Below are positions 1 to 6,631 of a DNA stretch of 7,664 nt, piece after piece. A model generated the notes under the pieces. It saw only the letters and a program-made list of their open reading frames with translations. It was not told where the DNA came from and made no database searches. Source of the stretch: Bdellovibrionaceae bacterium UBA2466 (GTDB taxonomy: Bacteria > Bdellovibrionota > FAC87 > UBA2466); assembly GCA_002342225.1 (NCBI GenBank), contig DDPO01000029.1:1-7664 (forward strand). Direction: 5' to 3'. Within the stretch, counting starts at the first letter, position 1, and the number at the start of each line of letters is the position of its first letter. The position numbers were made by a program, and so were the translations under genes.

Positions 1-1031
1 TAATAGAGACCTTTTTTAACAATGTTGGGATTTGCCAAACCAATTTTTTTCAACAGTTTCTTAACTCCATGCACGTGATAGTAAATAACGGGATCATCGA
101 TTTCAGATTTGTAATCTCGTTCAAAAAGAGCTTTAATTATTTCATCTTTGGTGAGTTTCTTTTGGATCAATAAAAGTTTAGTTAGCTTTTCAAATGGCCG
201 CGACTCGTCGATATCAATCGTCGAATTCAAGTAGGAGATAACTTCTGCATCCTTACCAATACGAAACACGATTGGTAAATTAACTTTTTGATCTGCAAAA
301 GATTCCTGAATTACAGCCAGCTGTCGCTTAACCGTGCGCAACGGTTTTTCTTTTGCAAGATTTAATGTTTCAACTAATAGCTGTCTTGCCAAATCCATTT
401 TGCCCCAATCCCTGTAGAGCCCGATGGAAATAATTTTTGCAGTGAAATATGAGTACCAATCTTTTTCAGGTTTGAGTTCGGCCAATAATTGGTTGATTAT
501 TTTCTCAGCTTCTAAGAAATTACCCTCATCCCTCAAAACTTTAGCTCTCCACGTCGCGAGAAGATAACCGATAGAAGGGTCATTAAAATCTACAATCGAA
601 AAAATAAGCCTACGAACGGCGGCCACATCTTTATAGAGCGAGTCGTAACAATAGGCCAAAGTCATTTTAGCTTTTGCTGCTAAATCTTCCGTCGGGTGGT
701 GCTTCAGGAATCGTTCAAGAAGTTCAACTGCTTGACGATGCTGTGGCGGCTCCGCATTAACATAGGCCACTGCAAGCTGATATGTGACGAAGGAGCAGCC
801 CATTTTAGGTTCGAGCTTCTCCAGCTCAGTTAGATAAAAAGCCAGCTCATTCTTTTTACCAATTTCACTTAAAACCCGAACAAACATCCCGATGTACTCG
901 CCATGTTCCCTCTCTGGTTTGAATGGAAGCCGGTCGAAGTATCGCCGCAAAATATTGTAGCAATCAACCAATCTGAGCGCATAAAAGTGCTCCTTGGCCT
1001 TGTCTAGTTCTTTTTGCGTCTTGTTTTCCAT
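1..1031 (-). CDS. TPR-like helical repeat protein with C-terminal winged-helix DNA-binding domain (3' end outside window)
   Basis: An open frame of 343 codons runs leftward from an ATG at 1031 and leaves the window without a stop. An in-frame TAA 18 nt upstream makes this the first possible ATG; no strong Shine-Dalgarno is visible. Residues about 8-245 are alternating amphipathic helices of TPR type (for example AVELLERFLKHHPTED at 101-116 and LRDEGNFLEAEKIINQLL at 166-183). Residues about 278-343 resemble an OmpR/PhoB-type winged helix: a helix (KLTKLLLIQ), LTKDEIIKALFE, an acidic turn, a recognition-helix-like YYHVHGVKKLLKKIG and a wing NPNIVKKGLY. Trans_reg_C domains usually end just after such a G-Y strand, so only a few codons may be missing. 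The order, repeats first and winged helix last, is the reverse of SARP regulators. No signal peptide, so probably cytoplasmic. It diverges from the protease unit, which is a plausible target (inference). The TPR/wHTH call is from pattern recognition. Confidence 0.82.
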   Translation of the reverse strand, partial: MENKTQKELDKAKEHFYALRLVDCYNILRRYFDRLPFKPEREHGEYIGMFVRVLSEIGKKNELAFYLTELEKLEPKMGCSFVTYQLAVAYVNAEPPQHRQAVELLERFLKHHPTEDLAAKAKMTLAYCYDSLYKDVAAVRRLIFSIVDFNDPSIGYLLATWRAKVLRDEGNFLEAEKIINQLLAELKPEKDWYSYFTAKIISIGLYRDWGKMDLARQLLVETLNLAKEKPLRTVKRQLAVIQESFADQKVNLPIVFRIGKDAEVISYLNSTIDIDESRPFEKLTKLLLIQKKLTKDEIIKALFERDYKSEIDDPVIYYHVHGVKKLLKKIGLANPNIVKKGLY

Positions 1032-1059
1032 GAGATATTTTGATCTTTAATGTGAGAAC

Positions 1060-1085
1060 CCCCTAAGCGTAGCATAAACAAGGGG
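1060..1085. repeat. GC-rich dyad, possible operator of the TPR/winged-helix gene
   Basis: CCCCT (1060-1064) and AGGGG (1081-1085) form an inverted repeat with 16 nt between the arms. Further out, TGTG (1051-1054) and CACA (1089-1092) are also complementary at slightly unequal spacing. The arms flank the candidate -10 element, one in the spacer and one near the start point. This is where a dimeric autorepressor could sit; binding is inferred. Confidence 0.25.
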
Positions 1086-1099
1086 TAACACAGAGTAAA
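1071..1099 (-). promoter_or_regulatory. Candidate sigma-70 promoter of the TPR/winged-helix gene
   Basis: On the minus strand TTTACT (1099-1094) and TATGCT (1076-1071) are separated by 17 nt, each matching the -35/-10 consensus at 4 of 6 positions. Transcription would begin near 1064, about 33 nt before the ATG. The match is modest, but its spacing and place are right. Confidence 0.3.
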
Positions 1100-1202
1100 A
1101 AGTACTAAAGTAGAGGCTGTTTCACGCATTGTTCCTGCTCTTTCAACAATTGTTAACACCTAAAAATAAAGGCGTGGAACTAATTGTGTTTTTTCCATAG
1201 AA

Positions 1203-1220
1203 TACTTAAGATCTTAAGTA
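1203..1220. promoter_or_regulatory. 18-bp perfect palindrome upstream of the protease unit, possible operator
   Basis: TACTTAAGATCTTAAGTA is its own reverse complement over 18 bp and is followed by A and a run of seven T. It lies 83 nt before the carboxypeptidase ATG. As RNA it would make only an AT-rich stem of about seven pairs with a GATC loop, and no rightward gene precedes it, so a binding site for a dimeric regulator is more likely than a terminator. A shorter 10-bp palindrome, AACAATTGTT, lies at 1145-1154. Confidence 0.45.
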
Positions 1221-1303
1221 ATTTTTTTCATTGAGCATTCCCAGTTCAAAAAGCAGTTAAAAATTCGCTAACGAGCCTTGTTTAGGCCGAAGGAGCTAAA
1301 TTC

Positions 1304-2530
1304 ATGGCAAGACACTCAATCTCGGCAGTAATTGCGTTTCTCTGTTTTAGTATTGTCGGCTTTGCTAGAAATCAACAGGATCAGCTTTACTCGGTTCGTG
1401 TGTCAGTATCGACCGCCGAACAAAGAACAGAAATCGCTAACGCGGGAATTGCGATTGATAAAGTCTTCTCAGACTCCATTGGATTTATTGGCACGAAAGA
1501 GGATATTAAAAGAGTGGAGGGGCTTGGCTTCTCTATAAAAGCGTCTGAATTGCCCCGCCGAGCTTTAGATTTTCCATCCGATGATAAAAATTTTCACAAC
1601 TATTCAGAGACCGTGGCTTCTCTAGATGAAATCGCAAAGAACCACCCTAAAATCGCACAAAGATTTAGTATCGGAAAAAGTCTGGAAGGCAGAGAAATCA
1701 CGGGTATTCGGTTGTCTGGAAACCCCTCAAGAGACTCACTTCCCACAGCTATTTTTATGGGTTGTCATCATGCAAGAGAACATCTCAGTGTCGAAGTTCC
1801 TCTCAAACTCGCCGAATACTTGGCAAACAACTACGAAACAGATTCCAGAGTAAAATCCCTCTTGGACACAAGAGAAGTAGTGATTGTTCCCATGATTAAT
1901 CCAGACGGGGCAGAGTACGATATTAGCTCTGGAAGTTATAAATATTGGCGAAAAAACCGTCGCAAAAATGATGATGGAACCTATGGAGTCGACCTCAACA
2001 GAAACTACGGCAAAGGTTTTGGTGGAGCGGGTGCCAGCTCTTCCCCCTCAAGTGACACTTATCACGGACCGGAGGCTTTCTCCGAGCCCGAGACCCAAGC
2101 TGTAAGAGACTGGGTGAGAGGACGAAAAAAAGCGACAGTTCTGTTATCGTTTCATACTTTCAGCGAGCTTATTCTTTGGCCCTTCGGGCATACTTACGAC
2201 CAAGTTCCAAGTAAAACCGACCAAGATGTTTTTGAAACTATGGGCAAAAAAATGGCAACTTGGAATAAGTACACCCCTCAAAAATCGAGCGAACTGTACT
2301 TAGCCTCTGGGGACACTACAGATTGGGCTTACGATGAACTCAAAATTTTTGCATTCACTTTTGAGCTCACTCCTGATTCCATGTTTGGAGGGGGCTTTTA
2401 CCCAGGTGCCGAAGCGATTGAACCTACTTTTAAAGCAAACATAGAACCAGCTCTTTACCTAATCGAAAAAGCTGAAAATCCATACTCGGTATTGAACGAG
2501 TCGGTAGACCCTCTCAGACTCATTCCATAA
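1304..2530 (+). CDS. Secreted M14 zinc carboxypeptidase, carboxypeptidase T-like
   Basis: This metallo-carboxypeptidase removes C-terminal amino acids from peptides outside the cytoplasm. Residues 1-21 form a signal peptide (hydrophobic SAVIAFLCFSIVGFA); residues about 25-90 look like a propeptide; the M14 domain covers about 98-390. Using carboxypeptidase A numbering, the zinc ligands are H156 and E159 in HHAREH (H69, E72) and H283 in SFHTFSELILWPFG (H196). Substrate-binding residues are R216/R219 in WRKNR (R124/R127), N232-R233 in DLNRNYG (N144/R145) and Y332 (Y248); the catalytic base is E354 in FTFELTP (E270). Nothing essential is missing. D337 and T339 occupy pocket positions 253 and 255, as I recall for carboxypeptidase T, which suggests acceptance of both hydrophobic and basic C-termini (inference). 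AGGAG at 1291-1295, 8 nt before the ATG, supports the start. First gene of a two-protease unit. Confidence 0.93.
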   Translation: MARHSISAVIAFLCFSIVGFARNQQDQLYSVRVSVSTAEQRTEIANAGIAIDKVFSDSIGFIGTKEDIKRVEGLGFSIKASELPRRALDFPSDDKNFHNYSETVASLDEIAKNHPKIAQRFSIGKSLEGREITGIRLSGNPSRDSLPTAIFMGCHHAREHLSVEVPLKLAEYLANNYETDSRVKSLLDTREVVIVPMINPDGAEYDISSGSYKYWRKNRRKNDDGTYGVDLNRNYGKGFGGAGASSSPSSDTYHGPEAFSEPETQAVRDWVRGRKKATVLLSFHTFSELILWPFGHTYDQVPSKTDQDVFETMGKKMATWNKYTPQKSSELYLASGDTTDWAYDELKIFAFTFELTPDSMFGGGFYPGAEAIEPTFKANIEPALYLIEKAENPYSVLNESVDPLRLIP

Positions 2531-2542
2531 AAGGGAGTCGTT

Positions 2543-3313
2543 ATGAAGACTAAACTTCTGCTGGGGAGTATTTTATTCTTCCACTGTGCCTGCTTTGCCC
2601 AAAAATTACCTCAACCCTTTTTCCTTGATAACGACAGGAACTTAAATGGCCACGATAAGAGAACTATTTGCGGAAGCAATGACATGGTTCCCATGACCAG
2701 CTCGTCCGAAAACCTTAATTCAATGGGTACTCCAATTGGAATCTATTCGGGAGAAGTTGATGGGGGAATTGGGTTCTGTACTGGCACTCTTATCACCAAA
2801 GATCTTTTTCTCACTGCAGAACACTGCGCTGCTGAATGTGAAAGCATTAAAGTTACCTTTGGTTATTTGGGGAGAGAGCGTGAAGAAACATTTAACTGCA
2901 AGAAAATTATCGAAAAAGGCGATGGAAAAGCTGAGAACGATTACTTGATTATCCAGTTAGAGGGCAATCCAGGTGTTCAGTGGGGCTGGTACGATGTTTC
3001 AGCCTCACCTGTGGAATCCGATTCACAGCTTTTAATGATACACCACCCCAAAGCGACCCCCATGAAAGTTTCCTATAAAAACTGCTCCCTAAAGAGTGAA
3101 GAGGGGAGCTTTTTGATGCATCAATGTGATACTCAATCTGGAAGCTCTGGATCCGCTATTTTACTACCCAACTTTGAAACGCCCGAAGAGACTAAAATTG
3201 TTGGAGTTCATACTTTGGGAGGGTGCGACGAAGAGGCAGAATCTGCCAATAGCGGTCCATCAATGAGACACCTAGTCGAAATTAGTCCCACCTTAAGATC
3301 CATCGCGAAATAA
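2543..3313 (+). CDS. Secreted trypsin-like (S1 family, V8-like) serine protease
   Basis: An endopeptidase of the chymotrypsin fold, exported to periplasm or medium. Residues 1-19 are a signal peptide (KTKLLLGSILFFHCACFA); the cysteines there do not form a proper lipobox, so a soluble product is likelier than a lipoprotein. The triad can be read as H94 in TAEHC, D133 in ENDYLIIQL and S202 in SGSSGS. C79 and C95 bracket the histidine like the Cys42-Cys58 pair of trypsins. The DTQSGSSGS serine motif, the HHPK segment (167-170) and GVHTLGG (221-227) resemble the V8/glutamyl endopeptidase branch, whose His in that GxH position contacts substrate glutamate; acidic specificity is therefore possible but unproven. 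Residues 20-65 may be a propeptide; no classical IVGG N-terminus is present. GGGAG at 2533-2537 is 5 nt from the ATG, and the gap to the carboxypeptidase is 12 nt, so the two are probably co-transcribed. Confidence 0.9.
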   Translation: MKTKLLLGSILFFHCACFAQKLPQPFFLDNDRNLNGHDKRTICGSNDMVPMTSSSENLNSMGTPIGIYSGEVDGGIGFCTGTLITKDLFLTAEHCAAECESIKVTFGYLGREREETFNCKKIIEKGDGKAENDYLIIQLEGNPGVQWGWYDVSASPVESDSQLLMIHHPKATPMKVSYKNCSLKSEEGSFLMHQCDTQSGSSGSAILLPNFETPEETKIVGVHTLGGCDEEAESANSGPSMRHLVEISPTLRSIAK

Positions 3314-3330
3314 CAACAACTTTCAAAAAG

Positions 3331-3354
3331 CTCAATCTCTTGAGTAGATTTTGC
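3331..3354 (+). terminator. Weak hairpin after the protease unit
   Basis: CTCAA (3331-3335) and TTGAG (3340-3344) form a five-pair stem with a TCTC loop, shortly followed by TTTT-containing sequence. It is the only hairpin near the end of the serine protease gene. The stem is short and AT-rich, so termination here is uncertain. Confidence 0.2.
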
Positions 3355-3379
3355 GGCGTATCACCTTGTAAAATATAAG
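3351..3379 (+). promoter_or_regulatory. Candidate sigma-70 promoter of the HAD-nucleotidyltransferase gene
   Basis: TTGCGG (3351-3356) and TATAAG (3374-3379) lie 17 nt apart; the -10 matches TATAAT at five positions and the -35 keeps TTG. The predicted start near 3386 leaves a leader of about 60 nt. It lies in the 135-bp gap after the protease unit, where a new promoter would be expected. Confidence 0.35.
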
Positions 3380-3448
3380 TTAGCTTTCATTGTCTGTTTT
3401 TTCTCAAAGATCTCCAGAAAATCCAACTCAAAATTAAATCGGTGGAAC

Positions 3449-4891
3449 ATGATCAAAGGAATCATTTTCGATCTAGATGGTGTTTTAGTTGATGCAGTAG
3501 ATTGGCACTTTAAAGCTTTGAATAAGGCTTTAAGTCTTTTTGGTTACTCATTGGAAGAAAAAGAGCACCAAGAAAAATTTGATGGCTTACCAACTGCAAA
3601 AAAGCTTGAAATGCTCTCGGAATCCAAAGGGCTCCCCAGAAACCTTCATTCTTTTATTGTTGATCAAAAACAAGTTTATACTTTGGAAACTATAAAAAAG
3701 AACTGTGCCCCTTCTAAGGAAATCACTGAATTATTAAGCTCTCTGAAAGAGCGAGGTTATTCACTAGCAGTAGCATCAAATAGCGTTAAACAGACAATTC
3801 ACTTGGTGTTAGATCAAATGAGAATCACGCCGTACTTTGACACGATTCTCTCAAGACAAGATGTATCACGTGGTAAACCCCATCCCGATATTTTTTATCG
3901 AGCTCTTGAATTAATGAACTTAGGTTCTAACGAAACATTAATCATCGAGGACTCAAAACCAGGAATTATTGCGGCCAATCAAGTTACACCCCATGTTTTT
4001 GTCGTTAAATCTCCAAAAGAGGTTAATCTAAACAACATTAATCCCGTTTTAAATAAATTGGACCAATCTCCCTCTTCTGAAAATATCAGTTTTCGACGAA
4101 ACAACCCCTTGATTCAAATAGTAGTTCCCATGGCAGGACTGGGAACTCGTTTTCAAGCTGCTGGATACGAAGCTCCAAAACCCTTTATTAATGTTCTGGG
4201 TAAACCCATGATTCAATGGGTAGTTGAAAATATGGCTCCCTCCCAGTGGCTACACAACTTTACTTTTCTTTGTCACAACGACCACATGAAAGAGACGAGT
4301 TACATTCGGTCGTTAAAATCCATGGCTCCAAAGTCACAAATTGTTCCAGTTTTAAAAACAACTGAAGGAGCCGCTTGCACTGTTCTTCTTGGCGTGGACA
4401 AACTCAATCCTAGTCAGCCCTTGGTGCTCGCAAATTCAGACCAGTGGATAGATGCGCCCATTGACGATTTTATTGAAGACGCCATTAATTCGGGCTGTGA
4501 CGGCTCAATCATGACCTTCAAGGCCACCGAAGATAAGTGGAGTTACGCAAGACTAAATAAAATGGGAAGAGTTGTTGAAGTGGCTGAAAAAGTTCCTATT
4601 AGCGAACATGCTACAGTGGGAATTTACTACTTTAAACATGCCCAAGATTTTATTGATGGCGCATTTTCGATGATCAAAAAAGATATTAGAACCAAAGGCG
4701 AGTTCTACGTTTGTCCAGTCTACAATGAACTTATCTCAACCAATAAACGGATTAAGATATTTGAAATTGAGAAAGAAAAAATGCACGGTTTGGGAACTCC
4801 AGAAGATTTGGAAACGTTCCTAAATTGGGTTAAGAATCAACCAGTTACAGTCCCTCCTTTTCCCATTGATCCTCAAGAAAAAAACATGTAA
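3449..4891 (+). CDS. Bifunctional HAD phosphatase/phosphomutase-like - sugar-phosphate nucleotidyltransferase fusion
   Basis: Two enzyme domains in one 480-residue chain. Residues 1-200 are a HAD hydrolase close to beta-phosphoglucomutase and phosphoglycolate phosphatase: D8 and D10 in FDLDGVLVDA, H20 in the cap entry, S110-N111, K143 in GKPHPD, and E167-D168 in IIEDSKPGI. All four HAD motifs are intact; the phosphate-binding arginine of beta-phosphoglucomutase (R49) is not evident in the DGLPTAKKL segment, so a phosphatase may be more likely than a mutase. After a linker (about 201-221), residues 222-465 are a Rossmann-like nucleotidyltransferase: VVPMAGLGTRF (225-235), PKPFINVLGKPM, NSDQWID (329-335) with the metal-binding Asp, the VAEK segment (378-381), a GIYYFK strand and GLGTPEDL. 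Such transferases make NDP-sugars for LPS, capsule or glycoprotein glycans; substrate and nucleotide cannot be read here. GGTGG at 3441-3445 is an imperfect, closely placed Shine-Dalgarno. Confidence 0.88.
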   Translation: MIKGIIFDLDGVLVDAVDWHFKALNKALSLFGYSLEEKEHQEKFDGLPTAKKLEMLSESKGLPRNLHSFIVDQKQVYTLETIKKNCAPSKEITELLSSLKERGYSLAVASNSVKQTIHLVLDQMRITPYFDTILSRQDVSRGKPHPDIFYRALELMNLGSNETLIIEDSKPGIIAANQVTPHVFVVKSPKEVNLNNINPVLNKLDQSPSSENISFRRNNPLIQIVVPMAGLGTRFQAAGYEAPKPFINVLGKPMIQWVVENMAPSQWLHNFTFLCHNDHMKETSYIRSLKSMAPKSQIVPVLKTTEGAACTVLLGVDKLNPSQPLVLANSDQWIDAPIDDFIEDAINSGCDGSIMTFKATEDKWSYARLNKMGRVVEVAEKVPISEHATVGIYYFKHAQDFIDGAFSMIKKDIRTKGEFYVCPVYNELISTNKRIKIFEIEKEKMHGLGTPEDLETFLNWVKNQPVTVPPFPIDPQEKNM

Positions 4892-4902
4892 ATATTCTTC
4901 GG

Positions 4903-4927
4903 GTAACGGTAAAAATTACACGGTTAC
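4903..4927. repeat. Nested inverted repeat before the sigma-54 activator gene
   Basis: GTAAC (4903-4907) pairs with GTTAC (4923-4927), and inside it GTAA (4909-4912) pairs with TTAC (4916-4919) around AAA. The element fills most of the 51-nt gap between the two genes and ends 3 nt before the Shine-Dalgarno GAGGGGG (4931-4937). It may be an operator or an mRNA hairpin that controls entry to the downstream gene; no T-run follows, so a terminator is unlikely. Confidence 0.35.
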
Positions 4928-4942
4928 ATCGAGGGGGTTTAT

Positions 4943-5956
4943 ATGCAGGTCATTTCCACAACAACGGAAACTCCTGGAATCACTAGGTTTTTAACTCAAG
5001 ATCCCAATATATTATCCATGCTTCAAATGGTGGGTAAAATCGCCCCCAGTGATACGACTGTGCTCATCCAAGGTGAAAGCGGAACTGGGAAAGAGTTGGT
5101 AGCGAAAAGAATTCACGAACTTTCTAAACGTGCCTCTAAAAATCTTGTGAGTATTAATTGTGGAGCCATTCAAGAGACTCTTCTTCTTTCAGAACTTTTT
5201 GGACATGAGAAAGGTGCTTTCACAGGCGCTATCAGTCAGAAAAAAGGGCTCGTGGAAATAGCCAATGGAGGAACCCTGTTCCTCGATGAAATTGGAGAAA
5301 TGGGACTTGAGGCTCAAGCCAAAATGCTTAGGTTTCTTCAAGAAGGTGAAATTTACCGTGTTGGCGGAAAAGCACCCATAAAAGTTAATGTACGCATTGT
5401 TTCGGCGACGAACCGAGATCTAGAAACCCAAGTTAGAAATGGTAAATTTAGAGAGGATCTCTTCTATCGATTAAACACTGTGACTCTAAGAATTGCTCCT
5501 TTGAGAAAACGCCCTGGCGATGTAGCACTCTTGATCGAACATTTTCTGAAAGACGATAAACTAGGAATAAGTATTGTGAAGTCTATTTCTCCCGAAGCGA
5601 TGGACATTTTAAAAAAGTACCATTGGCCTGGAAATGTGAGAGAACTTCAGAACACAGTTGAGCGATTTAAAATTTTAGGAGAATCGGAAGTCATCACCAA
5701 AAATGATATTCCATTCAACATGACCAATTCCGGACAAGAATCAGAAGCAGACAACTTTGACGACCCAGCCACTCTATTGCTTGCTCAAGTAGAAAAGCGG
5801 CATATCTTAAGAGTTCTGAATCATTTCAAAGGAAACAAAACGAAAGCTGCGGATGCTTTAGGAATTACGGTAAAAACTCTTTACAACAAGCTTTCGGGTT
5901 ACGATAAGCCTGAAATGTCGAACCTAACGAATCGTCCCTCAGAACTTACTCATTAG
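4943..5956 (+). CDS. Sigma-54-dependent transcriptional activator lacking a sensor domain
   Basis: A bacterial enhancer-binding protein that uses ATP hydrolysis to open promoters held by sigma-54 RNA polymerase. Only about 20 residues precede the AAA+ domain, so there is no receiver, GAF or PAS module, as in PspF. The AAA+ domain (about 15-245) has Walker A GESGTGK (44-50), the sigma-54-contacting loop GAFTGA (91-96), Walker B TLFLDE (111-116), sensor I SATNRDL (154-160), the arginine-finger segment FREDLFYRL (169-177) and sensor II GNVREL (230-235). Residues 278-318 form the Fis-type helix-turn-helix (NKTKAADALGITVKTLYNKL). Everything needed for activity is present. Without a sensor, control must come from expression level or a partner protein (inference). 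GAGGGGG at 4931-4937, 5 nt before the ATG, supports this start. The gene may be co-transcribed with the preceding fusion gene and overlaps the convergent coaB by 11 bp. Its target regulon is not identifiable here. Confidence 0.95.
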   Translation: MQVISTTTETPGITRFLTQDPNILSMLQMVGKIAPSDTTVLIQGESGTGKELVAKRIHELSKRASKNLVSINCGAIQETLLLSELFGHEKGAFTGAISQKKGLVEIANGGTLFLDEIGEMGLEAQAKMLRFLQEGEIYRVGGKAPIKVNVRIVSATNRDLETQVRNGKFREDLFYRLNTVTLRIAPLRKRPGDVALLIEHFLKDDKLGISIVKSISPEAMDILKKYHWPGNVRELQNTVERFKILGESEVITKNDIPFNMTNSGQESEADNFDDPATLLLAQVEKRHILRVLNHFKGNKTKAADALGITVKTLYNKLSGYDKPEMSNLTNRPSELTH

Positions 5957-6602
5957 TCAGAATAAAGTTTTTAATCCAGTCAGCTATTTCTTTTTTTGTG
6001 TTCACTTTTTTGTATTTTCCATCCCGAGAAAATAAAAAAGCTGGATGACTTTTCGACTTGATCTCAGACAGAAAGTTCAAACAGAGAGCATCAGCAGATT
6101 TACCCCGCATATTGGCCATCGCAAATTTTTTAAGCTTAACTAGCGAGGTTTTATTCCATTCCAGTTTGAAAGCTATCTTTCTTACGCTAGGAAATTTTAG
6201 AGTCAAATCATCAATTATTTTGGGAGTAGGTTTAAGTTCAACTTTCCAACTACTTTTTGAAGAAACCTTACCGGACTTTCTCTCTTTAGGAGCAAAATCT
6301 AACACTGCGGCTGCAAGCACTGCAAAATGAGGTCTGTGCACTGAGCAGACTTTCATCACGGTGCGATGCATCTCATCTACAGTTTCAACCGGAATAACGG
6401 TTGTAGCTTCCAAATCTTTGAACGGGGCTTCACACGGCCCCACAACTGCTACCACCCTGAAATGCTGCTCCAAAGCCTTACAGATGTAGTACCCCAACCA
6501 CCCCGAAGAATAGTTGGATAGATATCTAACCCGATCTAGATAAGCACGCGTTGGGCCTGCAGTGACTAAAACAGTTCTTTTTTTATTTTTAGAGTTAGCC
6601 AA
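5946..6602 (-). CDS. coaB: Stand-alone phosphopantothenate-cysteine ligase (CoaB)
   Basis: CoaB joins 4'-phosphopantothenate and cysteine in coenzyme A synthesis, in the cytoplasm. The 218-residue protein is one CoaB domain without the CoaC decarboxylase found in the usual CoaBC fusion (about 400 residues). Visible signatures are VLVTAGPTRAYLDRVRYLSN (11-30), SNYSSG (29-34) with the conserved Asn, AAAVLDFAP (97-105), a conserved Lys in SGKVSSK (110-116), LKPTPKII (123-130) and IAFKLEWN (143-150). TPKII and FKLE in place of the FAAET of E. coli CoaBC recall the monofunctional CoaB of streptococci and eukaryotic PPCS. SSGW replaces the common SSGK. The start is a TTG: an in-frame TAA lies two codons upstream, no ATG precedes the conserved core, and GGGA sits 7 nt before it. 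A separate CoaC should exist elsewhere in the genome. An unrelated role for a divergent CoaB-like enzyme is possible. Confidence 0.8.
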   Translation of the reverse strand: MANSKNKKRTVLVTAGPTRAYLDRVRYLSNYSSGWLGYYICKALEQHFRVVAVVGPCEAPFKDLEATTVIPVETVDEMHRTVMKVCSVHRPHFAVLAAAVLDFAPKERKSGKVSSKSSWKVELKPTPKIIDDLTLKFPSVRKIAFKLEWNKTSLVKLKKFAMANMRGKSADALCLNFLSEIKSKSHPAFLFSRDGKYKKVNTKKEIADWIKNFILTNE

Positions 6603-6631
6603 TTTTTATTCCCATGGCGCTTATACGGAAG

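Noticed and set aside
1175..1190. Possible sigma-54 promoter (TGGAAC and TTGTG) before the carboxypeptidase
   Set aside because: The -12 GC is missing and the GG-to-GC spacing cannot be satisfied.
1203..1228. Palindrome plus seven T read as a rho-independent terminator
   Set aside because: No rightward gene precedes it, and the stem is almost entirely A-T pairs, too weak for efficient termination.
1332..1853. Two short plus-strand frames (1332-1538, 1626-1853) inside the carboxypeptidase gene
   Set aside because: They are out-of-frame shadows of a complete M14 enzyme and encode no recognisable motif.
2543..2602. Lipoprotein signal peptide in the serine protease (cysteines 15 and 17)
   Set aside because: The residues before both cysteines do not match the lipobox pattern; a signal peptidase I site after CFA is simpler.
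2736..2948. Plus-strand frame of 70 codons inside the serine protease gene
   Set aside because: Out of frame with a complete protease; no independent support.
6058..6330. Plus-strand frame of 90 codons opposite coaB
   Set aside because: Antisense to well-conserved CoaB motifs and without a convincing ribosome-binding site.
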